Of a stretch of DNA of 64,000 bases, positions 49,288 through 58,602 are shown piece by piece. Origin of the DNA: Streptomyces sp. WP-1 (GTDB lineage Bacteria > Actinomycetota > Actinomycetes > Streptomycetales > Streptomycetaceae); assembly GCF_030450125.1 (NCBI RefSeq), contig NZ_CP123923.1, positions 1,302,001 to 1,366,000 on the forward strand, given 5' to 3'. Within the stretch, counting starts at the first letter, position 1, and each line of letters begins with the position of its first letter. A model generated the notes under the pieces. The model was not told the DNA's origin and did no database searches. It saw nothing but the letters and a program-made list of their open reading frames with translations. The translations under genes were made by a program, and so were the position numbers.

Positions 49288-50583
49288 TCATACGGCCCGG
49301 ACCACGAGCGCGGCGTTGTGCCCGCCGAAGCCGAACGAGTTGCTGAGCGCGATCCGCACCCGCTCGTGGTGCTGCGCCCGGTGCGGCACGAAGTTGATGT
49401 CCGGGTCGATCGGCTCGTCGCAGTTGACGGTCGGCGGGACGTCACCCGTGCGCAGGACCTGGATGGAGGCCACGAGTTCGACCGCCCCGGCGGCACCGAT
49501 CATGTGTCCGGTCATCGACTTGGTGGAGCTGACCGGGATCCGGGTGGCACGATCGCCCAGCACCTGGCGCAGCACGGCCGTCTCGACGGCGTCGTTCAGC
49601 AGCGTCCCGGTGCCGTGCGCGTTGACGTAGTCCACGTCCGACCCGGTGATCCCCGCGTCGCGCAGTGCCGCCTCCACGGCGAGGCACGCGCCTCGTCCCT
49701 CCGGGTGCGGGGCGGTCCAGTGATGGGCGTCGGAACTCGCTCCGTAGCCGATCAGCTCCGCCAGCGCCGTCGCCCCCCGCCGGTCGGCCACTTCGGCGGC
49801 CTCCAGCACCAGCACGGCGGCGCCCTCGCTCATCACGAATCCGTCGCGGTGCGCGTCGAACGGCCGGCACGCGGCGGTCGGGTCGTCGTTGCGGGTGGAC
49901 AGCGCGCGGGCGTTGCCGCTGCCCGCGAGGTCGACGGCGGTGACGCAGGCGTCGGCGCCGCCGGCGAGGACGATGTCGGCCTCCCCCTGGCAGATCATCC
50001 GCATCGCCGCGCCCACCGCGTCGGCGCCGCTGGCGCACGCCGTGCTCTGGGCACGGCTCGGCCCCCGGGTGCCCAGCCGCATGCTGATCTCGGCGGCGGC
50101 GCTGTCCATGGCGGTGGTGACCTGGGTGAAGGGGCCGATGGCCCGCGGCCCTTTGTCCCGCAGCGTGTTCGCGGCCCGGTAGATCGACCCCACCGGGCCG
50201 TAGCCGCTGCCGATGACCACGGCGACCCGCGGTGCCGAGTGGTCGTCGACGACGAGTCCGGCGTGCTCGCATGCCTCCAGGGCCGCGGCGAGGGCGTACT
50301 GCGCGTAGGGATCGGCGCGGCGGCTGACCGGCCGGGGCATGTAGCGGCCGGGGGTGAACCCGCGGACCTGGCCGCCGATCCGGACTCCGAGGCCGGTCAC
50401 GTCGATCCCGTCCACGGTGTCGATGCCGCTGCGCCCGGCCAGCATCGCCGTCCAGGTGTCGGCGACGCTGTGGCCCAGCGGTGTCACCGCCCCGTACCCG
50501 GTGACCATCACCCGGCGCCGGGACCCGCCGCGCCGGGAGTCACCCCGCTGTGTCGCGTCCGTCACGTCCGTCACCTCCGTCAC
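49288..50583 (-). CDS. beta-ketoacyl-ACP synthase II (FabF-like)
   Basis: 431 residues from GTG at 50583, which overlaps the ThDP-enzyme stop (GTGA). The first 25 residues repeat VTEVTDVTD; homology begins at VMVTGYGAVTPLG. The Cys-His-His triad is complete: Cys183 in STACASGADAV, NAHGTGTLLNDA and KSMTGHMIGAAGAVE. There is no chain-length-factor partner. With the ACP (45623) and SDR (44849) it could extend or prime an acyl chain by one or a few C2 units. Confidence 0.92.
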   Translation of the reverse strand: MTEVTDVTDATQRGDSRRGGSRRRVMVTGYGAVTPLGHSVADTWTAMLAGRSGIDTVDGIDVTGLGVRIGGQVRGFTPGRYMPRPVSRRADPYAQYALAAALEACEHAGLVVDDHSAPRVAVVIGSGYGPVGSIYRAANTLRDKGPRAIGPFTQVTTAMDSAAAEISMRLGTRGPSRAQSTACASGADAVGAAMRMICQGEADIVLAGGADACVTAVDLAGSGNARALSTRNDDPTAACRPFDAHRDGFVMSEGAAVLVLEAAEVADRRGATALAELIGYGASSDAHHWTAPHPEGRGACLAVEAALRDAGITGSDVDYVNAHGTGTLLNDAVETAVLRQVLGDRATRIPVSSTKSMTGHMIGAAGAVELVASIQVLRTGDVPPTVNCDEPIDPDINFVPHRAQHHERVRIALSNSFGFGGHNAALVVRAV

Positions 50584-52322
50584 TGGGGAACCACCTCGGC
50601 GTCGCGGAGGGGCGGGGGGATGTCGTCGGGGCCGACCGGCACCATCAGCACGGCCGTACCGCCCTGTGCGCAGAACCGGCGCGCGGCGCGGATCTCCTCG
50701 GTCAGCGCGGCCTTGTCGCGCAGCACCCGGCAGTGGATGTCCGGGCCGTCCACCATGGGCGGTGGCGCGCCCGGGCGGGTGAAGGGATAGCGGTCGGCGT
50801 CGAGTCCGAGGCGGGCGCGCTGGGCGTCCAGCCAGCCGTAGCCGCCGTTGCACAGCACCACGTACAGCACACCGCCGTGGGCCGGGGCGGTGACGGCGAT
50901 GTCCGCGCGGGCCGCGAGGAACGCTCCGTCCCCGATGATCGCGGTGACCTCGTGGTCCGGGGCGGCCCGCTTGACCCCGATGGCCGCCGCCGCTCCGAAG
51001 CCCAGGGGGGTCTGCTCCGACGGCACGATGGACCCGCCACCGGCGTGGAAGGGGAAGCAGTAGGACCACATGTCCTGGAGCCCGTTCTCCTGGACCAGTA
51101 CGCGGGGCTCGGCGGCGGTGGCGTCCAGCGCGGCGAGCAGCTCGGCGATGCGGATGCCCGGCAGTGCCGCCGCGCGGGCCAGTTCCTCCGCCATGTGGAG
51201 CGACATGGCCTCGCGGGCGGCGGCGATCCTGTCCGGCCACGCCCCGGGCGTGTCCGCGTGCCCGCCCTGCCCGCCCTGCCCGGCCTGCCCGGCCCGCCCG
51301 GCCCGCCCTGACCCCGGGTCCTCCTCCAGAGCCCGCGCCCAGCCGAGCACGGCGTGCCGGGCGTCTCCGAGCACGCGCGGGCCCGCGAACTCCGCCGAGA
51401 GGCCGCCGGGGTCGACATTGACCTGCACCACCGTGACCGGGGGCCACGGTGTTCCGCCTTCCACGGCGGTCTCCTCCAGACGCCCGGCGAGCGACACCAC
51501 CAGGTCGCAGGAGGACCACAGTTCACGGGCGGGGGCGGCGGCGTACAGGCCCGCCAGACCGCAGAACAGCGGGTGCCGCTCGTCGACGGCACCGCGGCCG
51601 GACGCGGTGGTGAAGATCGCCGCGCCGAGGCGTCCGGCGAAGTGCTCGACCACCCCGTCCTCGTTGCGGTGCCGCATCCCGCCGCCCACCAGCACCACCG
51701 GGCGCCGGCTCGCGCGGATCGCCGCCAGCGCCGGTCCCGGCGTCACGGCAACGGAATCGGGGAGCAGTCGTTCGGGCGGTGTCGGCCGTGGTCCGGTGAC
51801 GAGGATCTCCGCCGTGCGGACGTCGTCGGGCAGCTCCAGGTACACGGGTCCGGGCGGCGGCCCCGCGGCGCGGGTCAGCGCCGTCACCGTCGCGGGGACG
51901 ACCCGGTCCGGGTGTCCCACCCGGTGCGCCCACCGCACCAGGGGCGCCACCGCGGCGACCTGGTCGAGTTCCTGGAATCCACCGCTGCCCCGGCGCCGTT
52001 CGGCCACGCCGGCGGCGAGCACGAGAACCGGCGCGCCGGACTCCCGCGCCTCCAGCAGCCCGGTGGCCGCGTGGGTGACAGCCGGCCCCTTGCCCAGTGC
52101 GCACACGGCGAGCCGGCCCGACTGGAGCGCGTAGCCGGTGGCCATGTACAGCGCGTTGCGCTGGTCACGGCACGGTACGAGGTCCAGGCCCGCGGCGTCG
52201 AGGGCGCGGAGCAACTCCAGGTCGTCGCCGGGCAGTCCGAAGCAGGTGTCCACCTCGTTGGCCACCAGCAGGTCGACGATCGCGGACCACGCGTCGGCGT
52301 ATCGCTTGCTCACCGCGTTCAC
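50580..52322 (-). CDS. ThDP-dependent acetolactate-synthase-like enzyme with Glu-to-Gln active-site change
   Basis: 580 residues with the three-domain ALS/benzaldehyde-lyase layout. The cofactor motif is intact (IIGDGAFLAARADIAV, then VLCNGGYGWL). At the position of the conserved proton-relay Glu (usual RHEQGA) the sequence is CRDQRNALYMATGYA, giving Gln54. Similar loss occurs in glyoxylate carboligase (Val), so activity is still possible. Such enzymes decarboxylate a 2-oxoacid and join the acyl anion to an aldehyde, ketone or thioester. The ALDH-fusion partner upstream could supply the aldehyde. The ATG overlaps that gene's stop. Confidence 0.85.
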   Translation of the reverse strand: MNAVSKRYADAWSAIVDLLVANEVDTCFGLPGDDLELLRALDAAGLDLVPCRDQRNALYMATGYALQSGRLAVCALGKGPAVTHAATGLLEARESGAPVLVLAAGVAERRRGSGGFQELDQVAAVAPLVRWAHRVGHPDRVVPATVTALTRAAGPPPGPVYLELPDDVRTAEILVTGPRPTPPERLLPDSVAVTPGPALAAIRASRRPVVLVGGGMRHRNEDGVVEHFAGRLGAAIFTTASGRGAVDERHPLFCGLAGLYAAAPARELWSSCDLVVSLAGRLEETAVEGGTPWPPVTVVQVNVDPGGLSAEFAGPRVLGDARHAVLGWARALEEDPGSGRAGRAGQAGQGGQGGHADTPGAWPDRIAAAREAMSLHMAEELARAAALPGIRIAELLAALDATAAEPRVLVQENGLQDMWSYCFPFHAGGGSIVPSEQTPLGFGAAAAIGVKRAAPDHEVTAIIGDGAFLAARADIAVTAPAHGGVLYVVLCNGGYGWLDAQRARLGLDADRYPFTRPGAPPPMVDGPDIHCRVLRDKAALTEEIRAARRFCAQGGTAVLMVPVGPDDIPPPLRDAEVVPQ

Positions 52323-54976
52323 CTCTCACCCACCGCGTCCAGGGCGGCCGTCGGGAGATTCCGGGCCACCGCCTGTGACATGAGCAGCGGTTCGGCGTGC
52401 CGCTTCCCGCCGAAGGAGAGGTAGTTCGCCCTCATCCCGAATCCACCGAACGGGCGGTTTCCGTCCTCGACGTCCAGCAGGGTGTGGTCGACACAGGTCT
52501 GGTGCCGCTCGGACAGGACTCTCACCGTGTCCGGGTCGTTTCCGTAGACCATCGCTCCCAGCGCGCGTTCGCTGAAGAAGGGGCTCGACAACCGTTCGCG
52601 TAATCGCCGGGCACTGGGGTAGGACACGACGTTGAACACCGGGGCGAACATCTCGTCCAGGGGGATCTTGTCGTCGAAGTCCCACAGCAGGACGGTCGGT
52701 TCGACCCTGCGGGACGGCAGATCGATGCGCCCGCCGTGCCGGATGCGCCGCGCGTGACGTACCAGGTAGTCCGAGCAGTTCACCAGCGCCGAGTCGTAGT
52801 GGATCGGACCGTAGTCGGCGGCCGGGTCACGGTTGTCCCCGAAACGCAGCGCGTCCAGCTCGGCGGACAGCAGGCCGACGAATTCCTCGGTACGGCCCCG
52901 CGGTGTGAACACGACGTCGGGCCCGAAGCAGTCCTGGCCCGAGTTGTAGAGCCGGATCCTCGTGACGTCATGCACGGCAAGGGCGAGATCGGCATCGGGC
53001 GCGACCACGAAAGGGTTGATTCCGTTGCCGAAGAAGAGAAAGAGCTGATCTTCCGCCAGGCCCTCGCGGACGGTTTCGGCGTTGGCGTAATTCCCGGTGA
53101 AGACGATGAGGTCCGCCTCGCGCACCGGTCCTGTCACGAACTTGCGCTGGCTGAGTTCGAAAAGCTCGATGGGTAAACCGTGGGCCGGTGCCAGCAGAGC
53201 ATGCAGACGCTGCATCTGGCTTTTCGTCTCGGAAGACGGCCGGAAGGCGATGCGGTCGCTGTAAAGCGATGCCACGAGCATGTAGAGCGCGTAGGAGTAG
53301 AGCGGGATGTTGGAGGGCATGAAGACGGCCGCGAGGGGCACGCGGCCCGGCCGGACCCGGCGGATTTCCTCCTCCGCTCCGTCGAGCGTCGCAAGGAACG
53401 AACGAATTTCCGCGACGGCGGTGCGGCGGGGGGAGACTTCGGTGAGAATGTCCACCACCGCCTCCTCGTGGTCGGCCACGTACCGGCGCACCGCACGCAG
53501 CGCGTCGACCCGGTCGGGGAAGGGGATGCGGTAGCCGGCCGCACCGGCACCCGGGCCGGACGCGGCGGGGCCGCCGGTCTCGTCCCGCGAGGCGGGCAGC
53601 GAGGTCACGGCGATGTTCCGCAGAACGGCCAGGTCGGGCTTCCCGGTTCCCGTCAGGGGCCAGGAGGGAAGCACGACGATGTGGTCGGGCTGCTCGTAGC
53701 GGGCGAGCGCGGTGCGCAGCAGTCGCTTCCAGTGCGCCGGCTCGCGAGTGTCCGGGTCCGCGACGACGAACACCAGACGGTGGCCCAGGCGGTCGTCGGG
53801 GACGGCGAGGACCTGCGTCTCCACACCGGCCTCCGCGGCCCGCCGGGCGAGGTGGTCGGGATAGAGCGTGTGGCCGTCGCGGTGCACCGCGTGCTTGCGC
53901 CCGACCGGGAACACCCGGCCGGCGTCGTCGAGCAGGCCGATGTCGCCCGTGCGGTACACGGAATCCAGGACCGGGATGATCTCGCCGTCATCGCCCAGTC
54001 GGCCGGTCATCAGACCGTCGCTGCGGACGACGAGTTCGCCGAGCCGGCCAGGGGAAAGCGGCCTGCCGTGTTCGTCGTGCACCTCGACGGTCACGCCGGG
54101 CAGGGGCGTCCCGCATCCGACCGGGTCGGCAGGGGTCGCCAGCGCGATGTTTCCCACCTCGGTCGCCCCATAGCCGTCGAGCAGGTGGCGGCCCGTACGG
54201 GCGTGGAACCGGGCGGCCAGGTTGCGTCCCAGCGGCGCGCCGCCCACGCACCAGGCCCGTACCGTCTCCAGCGCGTCGGTGAGAGCCGGACGACGGTCGA
54301 ACAGGTTGAGCAGGCTGTAGTAGGTCGACGGGGCCGCGTCCACGACGGAGAGACCGTGGTCCATGCCGACCGCGAGCGCATGGTCCAGGCGGGTCGCCGG
54401 CCCGTAGACCACGAGCGTGCCGCCGCCCAGCCACCAGCAGAGGACCAGCGACAGACCGTACTGGTGGGAGTACGGCAGGACGGGCAGGAAGACGTCGTCG
54501 GGCCGGTACGCCATCCGTTCCGCGCTGAGCGCGAGGTTGTCCAGAATGGAGCGCCCGGAGCGGACGATTCCCTTGGGGGTGCCCGTCGTACCCGACGACC
54601 ATGAGATCGCGGCGTCCTGACGCCGTGCCCAGGCCGCGATGTCGGGCACGGGTGCCGTAGCGGAAGTGGGTGGTGGCGGTGCGGTGCTGTCCGTCTCGGC
54701 GCCGATTTCGAGCAATGTGCGCGCCTGGGCGCGGATCTGCGCTCGTCGTGAGGAGGTGGCTCGATGATCGGTCAGCACCACCGAGGCGTCGAGGTGAATG
54801 AGCGCCAGCAGATCGACGACCCATTCCGGGGAATTCGCCCCGCTCATCATCACCCGCGAACCGGGTTCGACGCCACGGTGTGCAAGAAGTTCAGCGGCAC
54901 CGAAGACTCGGGCCACGATTTCATCCGTCTCCCAGATATGCCCCTCGGGAGAAATCAAGCGCCTGATAATAGGCAC
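52319..54976 (-). CDS. AMP-forming acyl ligase fused to aldehyde dehydrogenase/acyl reductase
   Basis: 885 residues from GTG at 54976 after AAGGAG. Residues 1-490 are an acyl-AMP ligase (SWSSGTTGTPKGIVRSG, LDGYGATEVGNIAL, VYRTGDIGLLDDAG, catalytic Lys in TGTGKPDLAVL). Residues 515-885 are an ALDH-superfamily reductase (AVFMPSNIPLYSYALYML, FTGNYANAETVREG, FFGNGINPFVV, catalytic Cys in YNSGQDCFGPDVVF). There is no carrier domain between them. The pair should turn a free acid into an activated acyl group and then an aldehyde, functionally like carboxylic acid reductase or LuxE/LuxC. First gene of the minus-strand operon. Confidence 0.85.
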   Translation of the reverse strand: MPIIRRLISPEGHIWETDEIVARVFGAAELLAHRGVEPGSRVMMSGANSPEWVVDLLALIHLDASVVLTDHRATSSRRAQIRAQARTLLEIGAETDSTAPPPPTSATAPVPDIAAWARRQDAAISWSSGTTGTPKGIVRSGRSILDNLALSAERMAYRPDDVFLPVLPYSHQYGLSLVLCWWLGGGTLVVYGPATRLDHALAVGMDHGLSVVDAAPSTYYSLLNLFDRRPALTDALETVRAWCVGGAPLGRNLAARFHARTGRHLLDGYGATEVGNIALATPADPVGCGTPLPGVTVEVHDEHGRPLSPGRLGELVVRSDGLMTGRLGDDGEIIPVLDSVYRTGDIGLLDDAGRVFPVGRKHAVHRDGHTLYPDHLARRAAEAGVETQVLAVPDDRLGHRLVFVVADPDTREPAHWKRLLRTALARYEQPDHIVVLPSWPLTGTGKPDLAVLRNIAVTSLPASRDETGGPAASGPGAGAAGYRIPFPDRVDALRAVRRYVADHEEAVVDILTEVSPRRTAVAEIRSFLATLDGAEEEIRRVRPGRVPLAAVFMPSNIPLYSYALYMLVASLYSDRIAFRPSSETKSQMQRLHALLAPAHGLPIELFELSQRKFVTGPVREADLIVFTGNYANAETVREGLAEDQLFLFFGNGINPFVVAPDADLALAVHDVTRIRLYNSGQDCFGPDVVFTPRGRTEEFVGLLSAELDALRFGDNRDPAADYGPIHYDSALVNCSDYLVRHARRIRHGGRIDLPSRRVEPTVLLWDFDDKIPLDEMFAPVFNVVSYPSARRLRERLSSPFFSERALGAMVYGNDPDTVRVLSERHQTCVDHTLLDVEDGNRPFGGFGMRANYLSFGGKRHAEPLLMSQAVARNLPTAALDAVGER

Positions 54977-55360
54977 CTCGTACTCCTTAACACCACCAGA
55001 GAGCGTGTTCAGCTCTCAGGCGACTGTCCCACAGCCGCAGTTCGGCGTCGAATACGGCAAGAGGAACTCCCTGACACATACGGGATGCTTGAGTGCGCAG
55101 CGACGGAAGTGACGCACCGGGCGGCCGGTTCTGATCGGTGAACTCTTGGCACGGTTGGCAGCGGCGTTTCTTTTTGAGTGCCGACAAGAATCCTGCCGAT
55201 CGGGGCGGAAGCGCGGCCGATACGACCGCGGACTCATCGGAGCGCCCGACAGGCGGCCACTAAAAGTACGATTGAATGACCGGCCCGACGGCTATTCCGC
55301 GACAATTCCGACGGTGCTCCCCGCCCGGCCCCCACCGCTGTAATCAGCGATGCCGCCGGC

Positions 55361-55400
55361 ACAAGCCCCGACGTCTCCGGACAAGCCCCGACGTCTCCGG
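55361..55400. repeat. exact 20-bp tandem duplication
   Basis: The unit acaagccccgacgtctccgg occurs at 55361-55380 and 55381-55400 without change. Confidence 0.95.
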
Positions 55401-55933
55401 CGACCCCGGTTCGGTCGGCATGCCCGCACCTCTCTGGTCCGCCCCAGCGGTCACCCCACCATGGAGACCTGCGCGGCGCTGGTCGCCCTGATCGGCCGCC
55501 CGGCGGCTCTGCGGTACGTCGCCGTCCCGGCCGGGGCCGCGGTCGCCACACGGACGGCGTACTTCGTGCAGCCGGCGGCCAGGCACCGCCCGTCCGACAT
55601 CGTGAGGGGCGCCGGCGTCTGTCTCCTCTGGGCCCTTCTCGCCACCGCCGTCGTCCCCGGTACTGCCGAGCAGATCGCCTCCTGGCGGACGGACCGTCCG
55701 CGGGTGCTGTCCCTGTGCGCGGGCGGGACGACCGTCGCCGCCGTCCGGCGGGCTTAGGCGCAGGAATCCGCCCGGGTGCCCTGATGGTCGCAGGCGCCGT
55801 CGCCCCCTGCGCCGCTGTGGTCGCCCTGGCGTACCACCGCTTCCGCCCGCCGGTGCGGCAGCGGGCAGACGTCTTCGCCGGGCAGCCGTCCGCGCCGGTG
55901 GACCCTGACCGCGGCGGGTGTCCACGAACGACA

Positions 55934-55961
55934 ACGCCGCCCCCGGTGCCGGGGGCGGCGT
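55934..55961 (-). terminator. terminator of the phospholipase gene
   Basis: A 13-bp perfect stem (acgccgcccccgg / ccgggggcggcgt) with a 2-nt loop, 19 nt after the phospholipase stop on the minus strand. Confidence 0.85.
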
Positions 55962-55979
55962 GCGGTGCGTCGGCGTGCG

Positions 55980-58178
55980 TCAGCGCGCGTCGATCAGGCT
56001 GTAGCTGCTCCCGTCGGGCAGGCCGGCGATCTTGACGCTGGTGGCTGCCAGCGGGCGGTTGTACGTTCCGCGCGGCGCGCCGAACCCGGTCCACTGGCCG
56101 TTGGCCTGGCGGAGGTTGTGCCAGGTGTTGCCGTCCATGCCGACGGCGAGGAGCTGGGCGGCGCCGTCCGGCGTGGCGGAGATCGCGACGGACGTGGCCT
56201 GCATCGCCTGACCGGGCGCCCACTGCGGGGTGTTCCAGCCGGAGTCGACCCGCTGCGCGTTCTGGGTCATGTGCCAGATGTTGCCGTCCTGGCCGATCGC
56301 GGCGATCTGGAGGGTGTAGTCCCGCGTGGCCGTGATCGAGAGGTCCTTGCCGACGAAGGTGGCGGCGCCGCCGACCCCGGGCAGGGTCTGCCAGCCCGAC
56401 TGCTCCCACATGCCGTTCATGTAGCGCTCGGTCAGGCGCATGGCACCGTCCCGGCCGTACACGAGCACCTTGATGGAGTTGTTCGGCAGGCCGGTGACGG
56501 CGACGTCCTTGGCCTTCATGACGCCCTTGCCGGTGCCGTCCCCGACGCCTGCCCAGCCGCCCTCCTGCCAGGAGCCGTCCGGCTTGCGCAGGGTGTGCAG
56601 CAGGTTGCCGTCCTTGTCGACGGCGAGCGCCTGGAGCGTGCCGTTGGGGGTGCTGGCGAGGGCGAGCGGGCCGCCGTTCAGCTGCTTGTCGACGGCGTCG
56701 CTGTTGAGGCGGTTCCAGCCCTGCCACGAGCCGTTGGAGAAACGGATGTTGTGGTAGAGGTGCTTGTCGTTGCCGTAGGCGAGGAACTGCAGGTCGCCGT
56801 CGGGCATGGCCGCCACCGCGCGCTCACCGCCGGCGAACTCCAGCGCGCCGTAGGCGCCGGGCAGCGCCTCGGCGGCGCTCCAGGTCCCGTCGGCGCGGCG
56901 CTGGGTGCCCACCAGGGTGCCGGGTGCCGTGGTCGGGGTGTTGTTGGCGATGATGGCCGCGTTGATGTACCCGGAGCCCCTGATGGGGCCCCTGCCGTCA
57001 CCCATGTTGACGTTGTCGTACGCCACGATGTTGGTGTTCCTGGCGATGCTGGAGTAGCGCCATTCGCCTTCCAGCTTCTTCACCAGGTTGTAGTTGTGCT
57101 GACGGGCCAGGTAGAGCATGTAGGGGACGCCGTCACCGCCCCTGAAGTTCATGCCGTTGTTGGCGACGTCGTAGGCCGCGTCGGGGATGGCGAGCGTGGA
57201 GTCGACGTTGCCGGAGAGCGCGAAGAACGTGTCCGGCGTGCCCAGGTCGGTGCTCAGCACCTGCTGGTCGCGGTCGAGCGCCGTGCGGCTGATCTTGTCG
57301 ATCGCCGGGTCCGACGAGAAGGGGTGCGTCACCGCCTCCTTGATGAGGCCGCCCCAGTCCTTGTCCTCGACGTAGCTGTCGCGGCCGTCGATGCGGCTCT
57401 CCGGCCAGTCCCAGGGCTCGTCCGTGCTGTTGGTGGTGTCGAGCAGGATGACGTTGGCGCCGGCCGCCATGTACTGGTAGTACGTGGAGGAGGGCGTCAG
57501 CTTGTTCTTGTCGGCCATGCGGGAGGTGCCGATCGCCTTGGCCAGCAGCTCGACGGCTTCCTTGTTGTCCGCGGCCGCGGACTCCTTCGGGACGGAGGTG
57601 CGCAGATCGATCGTGACGATCTCCTCCGGGTGGTCGCGGATCCAGGCGGCGATGTCGTTGATCTCGCCCTTCTGTCCGGTGGCGGGGTCGTCGAAGAACA
57701 GACCGCCGAGCGGACCGCCGTGGTACGTGTACCACTTGCCGTTCTGCTTGCACAGCCGCAGGTCGAGATAGCGCGAGCCGGCGTCGAGCTGGGCCTTGAT
57801 GGGGCCCGACTGCGTGACCGAGATGGCGGCGGCGATCTCCGGGTACTTCCGGGCCATCGACGCTTCGCTCGCGGTGTCGCAGACTCCCGACTTGTCGGTG
57901 ATGCCCCACGTTCCCGCGTCGTGGCTGCCGGGCATCACGACCTTGTTGAGCGGCCGGTCGCCGATGACGTCGCGGATCTGGCCCATCCAGCGGTTCAGGA
58001 ACAGGCTGTCCGGGTCGATCGGGCCGGGGGTCGGAGCGGTCGCGGTCGTGGCGCCGGCGGCGGCCGCCACCGGCGCGCCCGGCAGGCCGGCCACGGCGAG
58101 TCCGGCGGTGAGCATCACCAGAGTCAGGCCGCTGGAAGCCATACGGCGGTTCAAGGCGCGAGGGTTCACTGCTGTCAT
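55980..58178 (-). CDS. secreted PI-PLC X-domain phospholipase with C-terminal lectin-like repeats
   Basis: 732 residues. Signal peptide (RRMASSGLTLVMLTAGLAVAG, cleavage near APVAAAAG). PI-PLC X domain at about 70-430: catalytic His in VVMPGSHDAGTWG, second His in YTYHGGPLGG, plus LDAGSRYLDLRL and EEIVTIDLRT. The C-terminal 300 residues are about six Trp/Asn-rich repeats (GNDKHLYHNIRFSNGSWQGW, DGNTWHNLRQANGQW) of beta-propeller/tachylectin type, likely for surface or sugar binding. It should hydrolyse phosphatidylinositol-type lipids outside the cell. A PHO-box-like array lies upstream and a strong terminator downstream, so it is a monocistronic phosphate-scavenging gene. Confidence 0.9.
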   Translation of the reverse strand: MTAVNPRALNRRMASSGLTLVMLTAGLAVAGLPGAPVAAAAGATTATAPTPGPIDPDSLFLNRWMGQIRDVIGDRPLNKVVMPGSHDAGTWGITDKSGVCDTASEASMARKYPEIAAAISVTQSGPIKAQLDAGSRYLDLRLCKQNGKWYTYHGGPLGGLFFDDPATGQKGEINDIAAWIRDHPEEIVTIDLRTSVPKESAAADNKEAVELLAKAIGTSRMADKNKLTPSSTYYQYMAAGANVILLDTTNSTDEPWDWPESRIDGRDSYVEDKDWGGLIKEAVTHPFSSDPAIDKISRTALDRDQQVLSTDLGTPDTFFALSGNVDSTLAIPDAAYDVANNGMNFRGGDGVPYMLYLARQHNYNLVKKLEGEWRYSSIARNTNIVAYDNVNMGDGRGPIRGSGYINAAIIANNTPTTAPGTLVGTQRRADGTWSAAEALPGAYGALEFAGGERAVAAMPDGDLQFLAYGNDKHLYHNIRFSNGSWQGWNRLNSDAVDKQLNGGPLALASTPNGTLQALAVDKDGNLLHTLRKPDGSWQEGGWAGVGDGTGKGVMKAKDVAVTGLPNNSIKVLVYGRDGAMRLTERYMNGMWEQSGWQTLPGVGGAATFVGKDLSITATRDYTLQIAAIGQDGNIWHMTQNAQRVDSGWNTPQWAPGQAMQATSVAISATPDGAAQLLAVGMDGNTWHNLRQANGQWTGFGAPRGTYNRPLAATSVKIAGLPDGSSYSLIDAR

Positions 58179-58283
58179 CCGTTCTGCGAAGTCCCCCGCC
58201 GAAGATGCCTGGCGGAAGGGCCGGCCTGGAGAACGCTCCAGGAAGGCGAAACGTACAGGCCCGGTCCGCGCCCCGGATGAAGA

Positions 58284-58319
58284 TGAGGGTTCGCTGAGAA
58301 ATGCGTGAAGACGCTGTGA
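58284..58319 (-). promoter_or_regulatory. PHO-box-like direct repeats upstream of the phospholipase
   Basis: On the minus strand TCA recurs at exactly 11-bp spacing four times (forward TGA at 58284, 58295, 58306, 58317), in units GGTCACAGCGT, CTTCACGCATT, TCTCAGCGAAC and CCTCATCTTCA. Streptomyces PhoP binds 11-bp direct repeats with a conserved TTCA/TCA core. The site is about 106 nt upstream of the start codon. Confidence 0.55.
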
Positions 58320-58567
58320 CCATCACCCGCGGAAGCGGAGAGCACGCTCTTTTCCCTGGTCGGCGCCCTGAAGCCGGTTCACTGAAGCACCTGCTGACGC
58401 ACCGGCGGCCCAGTGCTGAATGCTCATCAGAAGTGAGCGATCCGGGCACCGACGGGCCGACGCGAGGAACCTTGGACCGTTTCACGCCCGGCGCCAGGAC
58501 GTCGACGCTGTGGTCCCACGACAAGTCAAGGAACGCTGGTCCCCACCTGGTCCCCAAAAATGATCGG

Positions 58568-58599
58568 GGGGCGGTTTCGGATCTCTCCGAAACCGCCCC
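58568..58599. terminator. hairpin at the left edge of the integrated element
   Basis: A perfect 13-bp stem (ggggcggtttcgg / ccgaaaccgcccc) with loop ATCTCT, directly beside the candidate att site. No gene ends close to it on the plus strand, so it may be a relic of the element's former edge gene. Confidence 0.6.
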
Positions 58600-58602
58600 T
58601 GG

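Larger units (their letters stand above)
54977..55979. other. 1-kb intergenic region upstream of the ligase-ALDH operon
   Basis: AT-richer between 54977 and 55290, where the operon promoter must lie. Open frames on both strands (for example 55350-55757 plus and 55451-55645 minus) lack ribosome binding sites and family resemblance, so I call no gene. It contains the 20-bp tandem repeat at 55361 and the phospholipase terminator at 55934. Confidence 0.5.

Noticed and set aside
55350..55757. Possible membrane protein (plus) or Cys-containing small protein (minus, 55451-55645)
   Set aside because: No ribosome binding site, no family resemblance, and each is the shadow of the other; not enough to call either.
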